Shown here: in pieces, positions 1 to 6,430 of the stretch | Numbering within the stretch: position 1 is the stretch's first letter | Layout: the number at the start of each line of letters is the position of its first letter | DNA from: an uncultured Duganella sp. | GTDB taxonomy: Bacteria > Pseudomonadota > Gammaproteobacteria > Burkholderiales > Burkholderiaceae | Length of the DNA stretch: 7,136 nucleotides | Direction: 5' to 3' | Assembly (NCBI GenBank): GCA_946482335.1 | Contig: CAMLRG010000245.1 | Span: 1-7,136, forward strand | Made by a program: the position numbers and the translations under genes | Notes under the pieces: model-generated | What the model saw: the letters and a program-made list of their open reading frames with translations, nothing else | What the model was told of the DNA's origin: nothing | Database searches by the model: none

Positions 1-1118
1 GCGTGGTGCGTCCGCGCCTGTCCGACGCCAAGTTCTTCTTCGAGCAGGACAAGAAGAAGTCGCTGGAATCGCGTCTGCCGCTGCTGAAGAACGTGGTCTA
101 CCACAACAAGCTGGGCACCCAGGCCGAGCGCTCCGAGCGCGTCACCTCGCTGGCGGCCGCGATCGCCGGCCGCCTGGGCGGCGACAAGGCGCTGGCCGAA
201 CGCGCCGCGCGCCTGTCCAAGGCTGACCTGCTGACCGACATGGTGGGCGAATTCCCCGAGCTGCAAGGCATCATGGGCACTTACTACGCCCGCCACGATG
301 GCGAGCACGAGGAAGTCGCACTGGCCGCCTCCGAACACTACCAGCCGCGCTTCGCCGGCGACAACCTGCCTTCCACCGCCACCGGCACTGCCGTGGCGCT
401 GGCAGACAAGGTGGAAACCCTGGTCGGCATCTGGGCCATCGGCCTGCAGCCGACCGGCGACAAGGACCCGTTCGCGCTGCGCCGCCACGCCCTGGGCGTG
501 CTGCGCATGCTGGTGGAAAAACGCCTGCCGCTGCCAATCTCCGCGCTGCTGGGCGACGCGGTCGCGCAATTCGTGGCTGTGCCGAACTTCAAGGATCCGA
601 CTGCCGAAGTCACCGCCTTCATGATGGACCGCCTGCGCGGCATGCTGCGCGAACGCGGCTTCAGCGTGAACGAAATCGAAGCCGTGGTGGCGCAGAATCC
701 CGACCGCCTGGACGACATCGTGCAGCGCCTGGAAGCCGTGCAAGCCTTCGCCGCCCTGCCGGAATCGGTATCGCTGGCCGGCGCCAACAAGCGCATCACC
801 AACATCCTGAAGAAAAACGAGGAAGCGCTGGCGCAAGCCGGCACGGTGCGCGCCGAACTGCTGCAGGACGCCGCGGAAAAGGCCCTGCACGCCGCCATGG
901 GCCGCGTGGCGCCGGAAGTCGAAGCCGCATGGGCCAAGGGCGACTTCACCGCCACGCTGAAAACCCTGGCGCAGCTGAAAGAGGAAGTCGACGCCTTCTT
1001 CAACGACGTGATGGTGATGGCGGAAGACCTGGCCCTGCGCAACAACCGGCTGGCATTGCTGTCCTCCTTGCACGGCATGATGAACCGCGTGGCGGACATC
1101 TCCAAGCTGGCCGCCTGA
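1..1118 (+). CDS. glyS: Glycyl-tRNA synthetase beta subunit (3' part; 5' end outside window)
   Basis: This is the C-terminal part of the beta subunit of the bacterial alpha2beta2 glycyl-tRNA synthetase, which charges tRNA-Gly in the cytoplasm. The frame is open to the left edge, so the GTG at position 3 is not a real start. About 371 residues are visible, against roughly 690 in the full-length E. coli protein. Seen in the fragment: YHNKLGT (residues 33-39), the HD-like segment [17 protein letters not shown] (73-89) followed by EHY and GDNLP, the helix [14 protein letters not shown] (135-148), and a C-terminal DALR-type anticodon-binding region ending in a typical [21 protein letters not shown] tail. 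From family knowledge, the catalytic alpha subunit gene glyQ should lie just upstream, outside the window. The TGA stop (1116-1118) is one base before the gmhB ATG, so the two genes are probably co-transcribed and translationally coupled. Confidence 0.97.
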   Translation, partial: VVRPRLSDAKFFFEQDKKKSLESRLPLLKNVVYHNKLGTQAERSERVTSLAAAIAGRLGGDKALAERAARLSKADLLTDMVGEFPELQGIMGTYYARHDGEHEEVALAASEHYQPRFAGDNLPSTATGTAVALADKVETLVGIWAIGLQPTGDKDPFALRRHALGVLRMLVEKRLPLPISALLGDAVAQFVAVPNFKDPTAEVTAFMMDRLRGMLRERGFSVNEIEAVVAQNPDRLDDIVQRLEAVQAFAALPESVSLAGANKRITNILKKNEEALAQAGTVRAELLQDAAEKALHAAMGRVAPEVEAAWAKGDFTATLKTLAQLKEEVDAFFNDVMVMAEDLALRNNRLALLSSLHGMMNRVADISKLAA

Positions 1119-1119
1119 C

Positions 1120-1680
1120 ATGCCACAGTTCCAGCCGACCAAGCTGATCATCCTCGACCGCGATGGGGTCATCAACCACGACTCGCCGGACTTCATCAAG
1201 TCCCCCGACGAATGGATCCCCATCCCCGGTTCGCTGGAGGCGATCGCCCGCCTGAACCAGGCCGGCTACCGCGTGGTGATCGCATCGAACCAGTCGGGCA
1301 TCGCCCGCCAGTACTTCGACATCAACACCCTGAACGCGATCCACCAGAAAATGCACCGCCTGGCGCAGCAGGTGGGCGCCGATATCGACGCCATTTTCTT
1401 CTGCCCGCATGCGGCGGCCGACAACTGCGACTGCCGCAAACCAAAACCTGGCATGTTCTCGGAAATTTCGAAGCGCTTCGAAGTCAGCCTGAAAGGCGTG
1501 CCTACCGTGGGCGATTCGCTGCGCGACCTGCAGGCAGGCTTCATCAGCGGCTGCGTGCCCTACCTGGTGTTGACCGGCAAAGGCGAGAAGACCAATGCCA
1601 CCGGCGGCCTGCCGCCCGGCACGCAAGTGTTCCCCGACCTGGCAGCCACCGTGGACCATATCCTCAAGACCGAAAACTGA
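1120..1680 (+). CDS. gmhB: D-glycero-beta-D-manno-heptose 1,7-bisphosphate 7-phosphatase
   Basis: This is a 186-residue cytoplasmic HAD-superfamily phosphatase, the usual length for GmhB. It removes the 7-phosphate from D,D-heptose 1,7-bisphosphate in the ADP-heptose pathway that feeds the LPS inner core. HAD motif I is DRDGVIN (13-19), with Asp13 the expected nucleophile and Asp15 the acid/base. Motif II is the SNQSG segment (56-60). The GmhB-type zinc site is complete: Cys95 and His97 in CPH, then Cys103 and Cys105 in CDC. Motif III/IV residues are in RKPKPGM (106-112) and GDSLRD (131-136). The ATG lies one base after the glyS stop (TGACATG) with no convincing Shine-Dalgarno sequence, which suggests coupling to glyS. 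The related histidinol-phosphate phosphatase domain is the main alternative, but the genomic context with LPS core genes favours GmhB. Anomer preference cannot be read from the sequence. Confidence 0.95.
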   Translation: MPQFQPTKLIILDRDGVINHDSPDFIKSPDEWIPIPGSLEAIARLNQAGYRVVIASNQSGIARQYFDINTLNAIHQKMHRLAQQVGADIDAIFFCPHAAADNCDCRKPKPGMFSEISKRFEVSLKGVPTVGDSLRDLQAGFISGCVPYLVLTGKGEKTNATGGLPPGTQVFPDLAATVDHILKTEN

Positions 1681-1694
1681 TACCGCAAATTAAA

Positions 1695-1699
1695 TGGAG
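1695..1699 (+). promoter_or_regulatory. Ribosome binding site deciding the plsC start
   Basis: GGAGA lies seven bases upstream of a TTG at 1707. It sits in the 26-base gap after gmhB, the only real intergenic gap in this operon. It supports the TTG over the in-frame CTG at 1701, which would be too close. Confidence 0.7.
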
Positions 1700-1706
1700 A
1701 CTGTCG

Positions 1707-2447
1707 TTGCGTAAAATCGTTCTGTTCCTGCGTTCCGCCCTGTTCATGTTGCTGATGGTGCTTGCCACCGTCGTCTGGTCTGGGGTCTGCATGCTGGCGG
1801 CGCCGCTGCCATACAACAAACGGTATTATGTGACGTCGCGCTGGAACGTCTTCGTCATCTGGTGCGCCAAATGGATTTGCGGCATCCACTACCAGTTCAA
1901 AGGCTACGAAAACTTCCCGGACAGCCCGGCGATCATCCTGTCCAAGCACCAGTCGGCATGGGAAACCATCTTCCTGCTGGCGAACCTGCCGCGCCCGCTG
2001 GTGTTTGTATTTAAAAAAGAAATCTTGTACATCCCTTTCTTCGGCTGGGGCATCGCGCTGCTGCGCATGATCCCGATCGACCGCAAACAGGGCAAGAATG
2101 CATTCAAATCCGTCGTGGCGCACGGCAGGCGTCGACTCAATGACGGCCAATGGATTATCATGTTCCCGGAAGGGACGCGCACGCGCGTCGGTTCGCAGGG
2201 CAAGTACAAGAGCGGCGGCACGCGCCTGGCGGTGGAAACCAATACCCCCGTGGTGCCGATCGCACTGAATTCCGGCGAATGCTGGCCGAAGAATTCGTTT
2301 ATCAAGAAGCCGGGCACCGTCACGGTGTCGGTGGGCAAACCGATTTCGCCGGATGGTAAGACGCCGGACGAATTGATGGAGCAGGTGGAACAGTGGATCG
2401 AATCAGAAATGCGCGTCATTTCGCCCCACGCCTACAGCGCTGGCTAG
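1707..2447 (+). CDS. plsC: 1-acyl-sn-glycerol-3-phosphate acyltransferase (PlsC-like)
   Basis: This 246-residue membrane-associated acyltransferase is predicted to acylate the sn-2 position of lysophosphatidic acid to give phosphatidic acid at the inner membrane. A hydrophobic N-terminal segment (about residues 4-32) is a likely membrane anchor. The PlsC domain follows: block I is KHQSAWE (80-86), block II is around the IPIDR segment (122-126), block III is FPEGTR (153-158), and block IV is the VVPIALNSG region. Block I reads H-X4-E instead of the textbook H-X4-D; the remaining blocks look intact. I chose the TTG at 1707 because a GGAGA site precedes it and because the predicted protein then begins at the membrane segment. 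The frame stays open far upstream, but there it overlaps gmhB and gives shadow-like composition. The 3' end overlaps the next gene by 55 bases. The substrate could be another lysophospholipid, since several paralogous acyltransferases are common in these bacteria. Confidence 0.9.
   Translation: MRKIVLFLRSALFMLLMVLATVVWSGVCMLAAPLPYNKRYYVTSRWNVFVIWCAKWICGIHYQFKGYENFPDSPAIILSKHQSAWETIFLLANLPRPLVFVFKKEILYIPFFGWGIALLRMIPIDRKQGKNAFKSVVAHGRRRLNDGQWIIMFPEGTRTRVGSQGKYKSGGTRLAVETNTPVVPIALNSGECWPKNSFIKKPGTVTVSVGKPISPDGKTPDELMEQVEQWIESEMRVISPHAYSAG
2378..2381 (+). promoter_or_regulatory. Possible ribosome binding site for the metallopeptidase
   Basis: GGAG inside the plsC coding region lies 11 bases upstream of the GTG at 2393. 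The spacing is slightly long. It is the best Shine-Dalgarno candidate among the possible starts of the downstream gene. Confidence 0.4.
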
Positions 2448-3331
2448 CCGAAAAGGCTGAAGCGCAGCAGGAGGCGCCGCCGCCCGCGGCCGCGCCCTCC
2501 TCCCCATTTCCCGTTCCCGCCCCCGCGGCAGTGAACCTGCTGCGCCCCCCGGTGCAATTGCGCCGCCCCGAACCGACCGCCCCGCCGCTGACCGGCGACC
2601 AGGACAAGCGCCAGCTGCTGGTCGGCGAATACATCCTCGAATACGTGCTGAAACGTTCCACGCGCCACTCGATCGGCTTTACCGTGGACGATACCGGCCT
2701 GTACGTAACCGCGCCCAAGCGCTGCTCGCTGGCCGACATCGACAACGCCATCCGCGCCAAGCAGCACTGGATCCTGACCAAGCTGGACGAACGGCGCCAA
2801 CGGCGCGCCGCCCGGCTGGAAAAACCGCCCATCGTGTGGGACGACGGCGCCCGGCTGCCTTATCTTGGCGGGGAAATCACGCTGCGCCTGTACCAGGCGC
2901 CGCGCAACCGCACCGAATTCGACCCGTTGGCGATGGAATTGTCGATGGGGCTGGTGCAAGGCGCCACCGAGCAACTGCTCAAGGAACGCGTCAAGAACTG
3001 GTACAAGGCGCAAGCGGAGGGCCTGTTCCAGCAGCGCCTGGACCTGTACGCCGCGCGCCTGGGCGTGCAGTACGCCGGCTTCTCGCTATCCTCGGCCGAC
3101 ACGCGCTGGGGCTCCTGCACCGTGCAGCGCACCATCCGCCTGAACTGGAAGCTGATGCACTTCTCGCTGCCGCTGGTCGATTATGTGGTGGCGCATGAAC
3201 TGGCGCACATCCTGGAGATGAACCACAGTCCCCGCTTCTGGGCGCACGTGGGGCGCATCTATCCGCAATACGAGGAAGCCAAACAGCTGCTGCGCAAGCG
3301 CGCCGCCGAATTGCAGCCGTTGTTCGCTTAA
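2393..3331 (+). CDS. YgjP/SprT-like zinc metallopeptidase (M48-type annotation, DUF45 family)
   Basis: This predicted 312-residue protein belongs to the YgjP-like (DUF45/WLM-related) metal-dependent hydrolases, usually annotated as M48 family metallopeptidase. The zinc motif is HELAH (268-272) with a probable third ligand His278 in EMNHSPRFW, giving HExxHxxxxxH. The family signature TRWGSCT (237-243) lies upstream, and the mid-domain contains the usual NAIRAKQHWI helix. The physiological substrate is not known. No signal peptide is visible, so it is probably cytoplasmic. The first 65 or so residues are unusual: a basic start followed by a Pro/Ala-rich segment (about 28-46, including PPP at 29-31), which makes it longer than the roughly 240 residues I recall for family members. 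The start is uncertain. GTG 2393 has a weak GGAG site; in-frame GTGs at 2531 and 2552 have none. It overlaps plsC by 55 bases and stops in a TAA shared with the convergent glycosyltransferase gene. Confidence 0.85.
   Translation: MDRIRNARHFAPRLQRWLAEKAEAQQEAPPPAAAPSSPFPVPAPAAVNLLRPPVQLRRPEPTAPPLTGDQDKRQLLVGEYILEYVLKRSTRHSIGFTVDDTGLYVTAPKRCSLADIDNAIRAKQHWILTKLDERRQRRAARLEKPPIVWDDGARLPYLGGEITLRLYQAPRNRTEFDPLAMELSMGLVQGATEQLLKERVKNWYKAQAEGLFQQRLDLYAARLGVQYAGFSLSSADTRWGSCTVQRTIRLNWKLMHFSLPLVDYVVAHELAHILEMNHSPRFWAHVGRIYPQYEEAKQLLRKRAAELQPLFA
2470..2500 (+). other. GC-rich imperfect hairpin early in the metallopeptidase gene
   Basis: The outer stem pairs 2470-2477 with 2492-2500 (one bulged C at 2496). 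The inner stem pairs 2479-2482 with 2487-2490 around a 4-base loop, with one C-C mismatch between the stems. That gives about 12 GC-dominated pairs starting 22 bases after the plsC stop. No T-run follows, so it is not a standard intrinsic terminator. It may only reflect GC-rich proline and alanine codons. Confidence 0.35.
3328..3331. other. Shared TTAA stop of two convergent genes
   Basis: Bases 3329-3331 are the TAA stop of the plus-strand metallopeptidase. The complement of 3328-3330 is the TAA stop of the minus-strand glycosyltransferase. The two coding regions overlap tail to tail by four bases, and I see no terminator hairpin with a T-run in the flanking 60 bases on either side. Confidence 0.9.
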
Positions 3332-4176
3332 GACCGCCCCGGCTCGCGCGCCAGCGCCAGTTCCATTTCACGCACCTTGGCGCGCAGCGCCGGCAGGAAA
3401 CGCGCGGCGACACCATCGTCACACTCGTTGCGGTCATGGCCGCTGAACCAGTGGTCGGGGCGCACCACGCCCGGCCCGCGGTCGGCCGCCCCCATGCCCT
3501 GCTTGCTGCGGCGGAAGTAGTCGAGGCTTTGCGTGACGTAGTGGTTGATGCGGAAGTGCCGGTAAGAAGGCTGCTGCGCCGGGTCTTCCAGCATCGGCCC
3601 CGGGATGGGGCGCAACAGTTCGTCGAGCGTACCGCCGCCGGTCTGGAAGAAATGCGAGCACCACCCTGGCGCCACATCATGAGCAGCCTGGCCGCCGCGC
3701 AGGATGCTCTTGATGTGGCGGTTCGGGCCGAACTCCGCTGCGCTGTGGCGCGGATAATTTTCCAGCATTAAGCCTTGCGGCTCCTGTATGTGGCCGTTGC
3801 TGCCGTAGCACAGCCAATACACGCCCAGCGCCGACAGCGGCTGGCCGGCAAATGCGGCCAGCGCCGAGCGCATGGTCGGCTGCGCCGTCGGGAACAGGAA
3901 TTCGTCGCCATCGATAAAGGCCATCCATTCCACGCCTGCCAGGTGCTGGCCGATGGCATGGCGGTACGCCGCCAGCTGCGGGCGGTCGTCGCCATCGATC
4001 GCGTACACGGTGATGGGGTAATGCCGCGCCAGCCGCTGCAGGGTTTGCGTCATGCCGTCGCCGGTCTTGTGGCAATACAGGTAGAAATGCTCGAAGCCGG
4101 CCAGCAGGTGGAAGGCCAGCCATTCGACGATCCAGGGATTGCGGTCGCGCTGGATCGACGTAATGGCAATCGTCAC
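3328..4176 (-). CDS. Glycosyltransferase, family 2-like GT-A fold (acceptor unknown)
   Basis: This 282-residue protein resembles the glycosyltransferase 2-like/family 92 group (Pfam Glyco_tranf_2_4 or Glyco_transf_92 type), which transfers sugars from nucleotide donors. Seen: an N-terminal strand ITSIQRDRNPWIVEWLAFH (5-23) and GFEHFYLY, typical of the group; a DGDEF motif (89-93) preceded by WMAFI, the likely DXD metal/donor site; and a C-terminal HFRINHYVTQSLDYF (207-221) with a following KQG, also typical. There is no signal peptide or clear membrane helix, so it probably acts at the cytoplasmic face of the inner membrane. The GTG start at 4176 overlaps the waaA TGA as GTGA, so translation is probably coupled to waaA. 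Position after waaC and waaA suggests a role in LPS core or a related surface glycan, but the donor, linkage and acceptor are unknown. It is not recognisable as a named core transferase or as the Kdo kinase KdkA. Confidence 0.85.
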   Translation of the reverse strand: MTIAITSIQRDRNPWIVEWLAFHLLAGFEHFYLYCHKTGDGMTQTLQRLARHYPITVYAIDGDDRPQLAAYRHAIGQHLAGVEWMAFIDGDEFLFPTAQPTMRSALAAFAGQPLSALGVYWLCYGSNGHIQEPQGLMLENYPRHSAAEFGPNRHIKSILRGGQAAHDVAPGWCSHFFQTGGGTLDELLRPIPGPMLEDPAQQPSYRHFRINHYVTQSLDYFRRSKQGMGAADRGPGVVRPDHWFSGHDRNECDDGVAARFLPALRAKVREMELALAREPGRS

Positions 4177-5462
4177 AGCCGGCCCGGCGCCGGCAGCAGC
4201 GCAATGGTGCGCGCGGTGGCGCCGCGGTGGGTATTGGCGAAGGTCAGCGCATGGGCGCCCATGGCGGCACGCGCCCGCTCATCGGCCAGCAGGCGCGCCG
4301 CCTGGTGCATCAGGCCATCGCTGCTGTGCACGCGCACCGCGCCGCCCTGCTGCAGGCAATCTTCCGTGGCTTGCGCGAAATTGAAGGTGTGCTCGCCGAC
4401 GATCACCGGCTTGCCCAGGGCCGCCGGCTCGATCAGGTTCTGCCCGCCCAGCGGCTGCAGGCTGCCGCCGATGAATGCCACATCGCAGGCCGCATAGTAG
4501 GCGAACATTTCGCCCATCGAATCGCCCAGCACCACCTCGGTCGACGGCGCGACGCTGGCGCCGGGCGCCGCCAGCGCCGAGCGGCGCTGCAGCGACAAGC
4601 CATGTTCGGCCACCATAGCCGCCACTTCGTCGAAGCGCTGCGGATGGCGCGGTACCAGCAGCAGCAGGACGTCGGCCGGCATCGCCGCGCGCGCGGCGCG
4701 GAACGCTTCCAGGATCATGCCTTCTTCCCCTTCGCGCGTGCTGGCGCACAGGAAGACCGGGCGCGGGCCGAATTGCCGGCGCAGATGCGCGCCGGAAGCC
4801 AGCGCTGCCTGCGGCACCGTCACATCGAATTTGATGCTGCCGGTTACGCTGACATTGGCCGCGCCCAGCTCACGGATGCGCAGTGCGTCAGCTTCCGTCT
4901 GCGCCGCCACCAGGGTAATGCCGCGCGCCGCGTCGCGTATCATCTTGCCAAGACGCAGTGCCTTGCCCAGCGAGCGTTCGCTCAGGCGCGCATTGGCCAA
5001 TACCACCGGCACCTCGTCGCGCTGGCATTGCAGGATCAGGTTCGGCCACACTTCCGTCTCCATCAGGATGCAGGTGCGCGGCTCGAAGTGGCGGATGAAG
5101 CGCGCCACCAGCAGTGGGATGTCGTAAGGCAGGTAGGATTGCACCACGCGAGCGCCGTGCTTGCTGAACAGGCTCTTGCCGGTGGCGCGGCCGGTCGGCG
5201 TCATGCAGGTCAGCACGATGCGCGACTGCGGGCATTGCTTCAGCAAGGCGTCGACCAGCGGCTCGGCGGCGCGCGTCTCGCCCACCGAGACCGCATGCAC
5301 CCAGATGGTGGATGGTTCGTCGTTGGCGGCGCGCCTGCCGTAAAAGCCCAGCCGTTCGCCCCAGTGCTGGCGGTAGCCCGGCTCCTTGCGGCCACGCCAC
5401 CACAGGCGGCACAGCACCAGCGGCAAGGCCAGCCACCATGCGAATGTGTAGACGATACGCAT
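4173..5462 (-). CDS. waaA: 3-deoxy-D-manno-octulosonic acid (Kdo) transferase
   Basis: WaaA/KdtA attaches Kdo from CMP-Kdo to the lipid A precursor at the inner membrane, the first LPS core step. The 429-residue length matches the family. The N-terminus has a hydrophobic anchor (about 3-22). It is followed by the HWGERLGFY segment (33-41), where Glu36 corresponds to the proposed catalytic Glu of KdtA, and by IWVHAVSVGE (53-62). Other family blocks are PTGRATG (89-95), METEVWPN (134-141), GSIKFD (208-213), and the GT-B C-terminal block GGQNLIEPAALGKPVIVG (339-356). The ATG at 5462 lies two bases after the waaC stop. The frame is open further upstream, but that part lies inside waaC and is a shadow. 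The TGA overlaps the GTG of the next glycosyltransferase. How many Kdo residues it adds (one, two or more) cannot be told from sequence. Confidence 0.96.
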   Translation of the reverse strand: MRIVYTFAWWLALPLVLCRLWWRGRKEPGYRQHWGERLGFYGRRAANDEPSTIWVHAVSVGETRAAEPLVDALLKQCPQSRIVLTCMTPTGRATGKSLFSKHGARVVQSYLPYDIPLLVARFIRHFEPRTCILMETEVWPNLILQCQRDEVPVVLANARLSERSLGKALRLGKMIRDAARGITLVAAQTEADALRIRELGAANVSVTGSIKFDVTVPQAALASGAHLRRQFGPRPVFLCASTREGEEGMILEAFRAARAAMPADVLLLLVPRHPQRFDEVAAMVAEHGLSLQRRSALAAPGASVAPSTEVVLGDSMGEMFAYYAACDVAFIGGSLQPLGGQNLIEPAALGKPVIVGEHTFNFAQATEDCLQQGGAVRVHSSDGLMHQAARLLADERARAAMGAHALTFANTHRGATARTIALLPAPGRL

Positions 5463-5464
5463 GC

Positions 5465-6430
5465 TCAGAGCAGGCTCCGGGCCGCGGCCAGCACTTCGGG
5501 CACGCCGGGCGGCGCACCGCGGTCGCCCAGGTTGATGATGCGCGGCGACCAGTTGCCTTCGGTCTTCCAGCGCGGCGAATCGGCATAGATTTCCACCACC
5601 GGGCGCGAAAAGGCTGCCGCGATATGGGTCAGGCCGGTGTCCACGCCCACCGCCAGGTCGGCGCGGCGCGCCAGCATGACGGCGTCGGCCATCGACAGTT
5701 TCGGCAGCACCCGCCCATGCGGGATGGCGGCGGCCAGCGCTTCGGCTTCCGCCTTTTCCTTGTCCGAACCCCAGGGCAGCAGTACCGGCATCGGCGCCAG
5801 TGCCTTGCCCAGCTCGATCCAGTTGGCCGGCGCCCATTTCTTGGCATCGCGCGCCGTGCCGTGGAAGAACACGGCATACGGCGCTTCGCCCATCCAGTCC
5901 GGGCGCGGTTCGCCGGCCGGCACTTCCGGCAGCCCGAAGTCGGCCGGCACATCGACGCTGAAACCCAGCGCCGCGCCCACCACCATGCGGCCGCGCGCCA
6001 CCGCATGGGTGCGCGGGTCGAGCGCAATGCTCCTGGTGTGGAAGATGCGGGAAATGCCTTCGTAACCGGAACCTTCGCTGCCGTTGGCCAGGCCGACCTT
6101 GTGCTTGCCGCGCGCGGCGCCCATGATGATGCCGGTCTTCAGCAAGCCCTGGGTGTCGAACACATAGTCGTACTGCACTTCGCGCAGCTTGCGGAAGAAG
6201 GCGCCGATCTCGGCCCGCGTTTCCTTCCTGCCCAGGCTCTTGCGCCAGCGGCGCAAGCCCCAGGGCAGGATATTGCGCACCATCGGGTTCAAGCGCACCA
6301 GGCTGACGTAGCCCTCTTCCACCACCCAGTCGATATTCGCGTCGGGGAAATGGCGCTTGATATCGGCCACGATGGGCATATTGTGCAGCACGTCTCCCAG
6401 CGAGGAGACGCGCACCAGAAGGATATTCAT
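5465..6430 (-). CDS. waaC: LPS heptosyltransferase I
   Basis: WaaC adds the first L-glycero-D-manno-heptose, from ADP-heptose, to Kdo of the LPS inner core, on the cytoplasmic side of the inner membrane. At 321 residues it is almost the same length as E. coli WaaC (about 319). The N-terminus MNILLVRVSSLGDVLHNMP contains Asp13, the position of the proposed catalytic base in E. coli WaaC. The GT9 C-terminal blocks are present: HGTARDAKKW (190-199), with a Lys pair where the E. coli enzyme has its phosphate-contacting Lys, and DTGLTHIAAA (264-273) for the nucleotide sugar. WaaF is the main alternative, but the heptosyltransferase I-type HGT..AKKW block and the waaA neighbour favour WaaC. Its ATG directly abuts the TGA of the upstream mutase gene, without a good Shine-Dalgarno sequence, so it probably depends on translational coupling. 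Confidence 0.95.
   Translation of the reverse strand: MNILLVRVSSLGDVLHNMPIVADIKRHFPDANIDWVVEEGYVSLVRLNPMVRNILPWGLRRWRKSLGRKETRAEIGAFFRKLREVQYDYVFDTQGLLKTGIIMGAARGKHKVGLANGSEGSGYEGISRIFHTRSIALDPRTHAVARGRMVVGAALGFSVDVPADFGLPEVPAGEPRPDWMGEAPYAVFFHGTARDAKKWAPANWIELGKALAPMPVLLPWGSDKEKAEAEALAAAIPHGRVLPKLSMADAVMLARRADLAVGVDTGLTHIAAAFSRPVVEIYADSPRWKTEGNWSPRIINLGDRGAPPGVPEVLAAARSLL
5475..5478 (-). promoter_or_regulatory. Possible ribosome binding site for waaA
   Basis: On the minus strand GGAG lies 12 bases before the waaA ATG, inside the last codons of waaC. The spacing is longer than ideal, so coupling to waaC translation may matter more. Confidence 0.35.

Noticed and set aside
509..516. GCTGGTGG, identical to the E. 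coli Chi site
   Set aside because: It lies in glyS as ordinary Leu-Val codons, and the Chi sequence of this lineage is not known to be the same.
338..1126. A 262-codon minus-strand open frame opposite glyS
   Set aside because: It has Ser/Arg/Ala-rich low-complexity composition, no motif and no plausible ribosome binding site; glyS is certain on the plus strand.
1660..1700. A promoter in the A/T-richer gap before plsC
   Set aside because: AAATTAAATG resembles a loose -10 element, but no -35-like hexamer lies at the proper distance; it is more simply a spacer with a ribosome binding site.
1212..1706. In-frame 5' extension of plsC through gmhB
   Set aside because: The extension is Arg/Pro-rich shadow sequence that overlaps the whole gmhB body. 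The TTG at 1707 with GGAGA gives a normal PlsC N-terminus.
2011..2019. TTAAAAAAG run in plsC as a programmed frameshift site
   Set aside because: The reading frame is TTT AAA AAA GAA, which does not fit the X XXY YYZ slippery pattern, and the protein continues normally through it.
3775..4497. A 240-codon plus-strand open frame across the glycosyltransferase/waaA junction
   Set aside because: It is the shadow of two minus-strand genes, with no motif or start signal.
4227..5588. A 453-codon plus-strand open frame antisense to waaA and the end of waaC
   Set aside because: Its product is rich in Arg, His, Gln and Ala with no recognisable domain, as expected for the complement of GC-rich coding sequence. 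waaA and waaC on the other strand have full family motifs.
5463..5837. In-frame 5' extension of waaA into waaC
   Set aside because: The extra 125 codons are Gly/Arg/Ala-rich with no family similarity, and the ATG at 5462 gives the standard membrane-anchored KdtA start.
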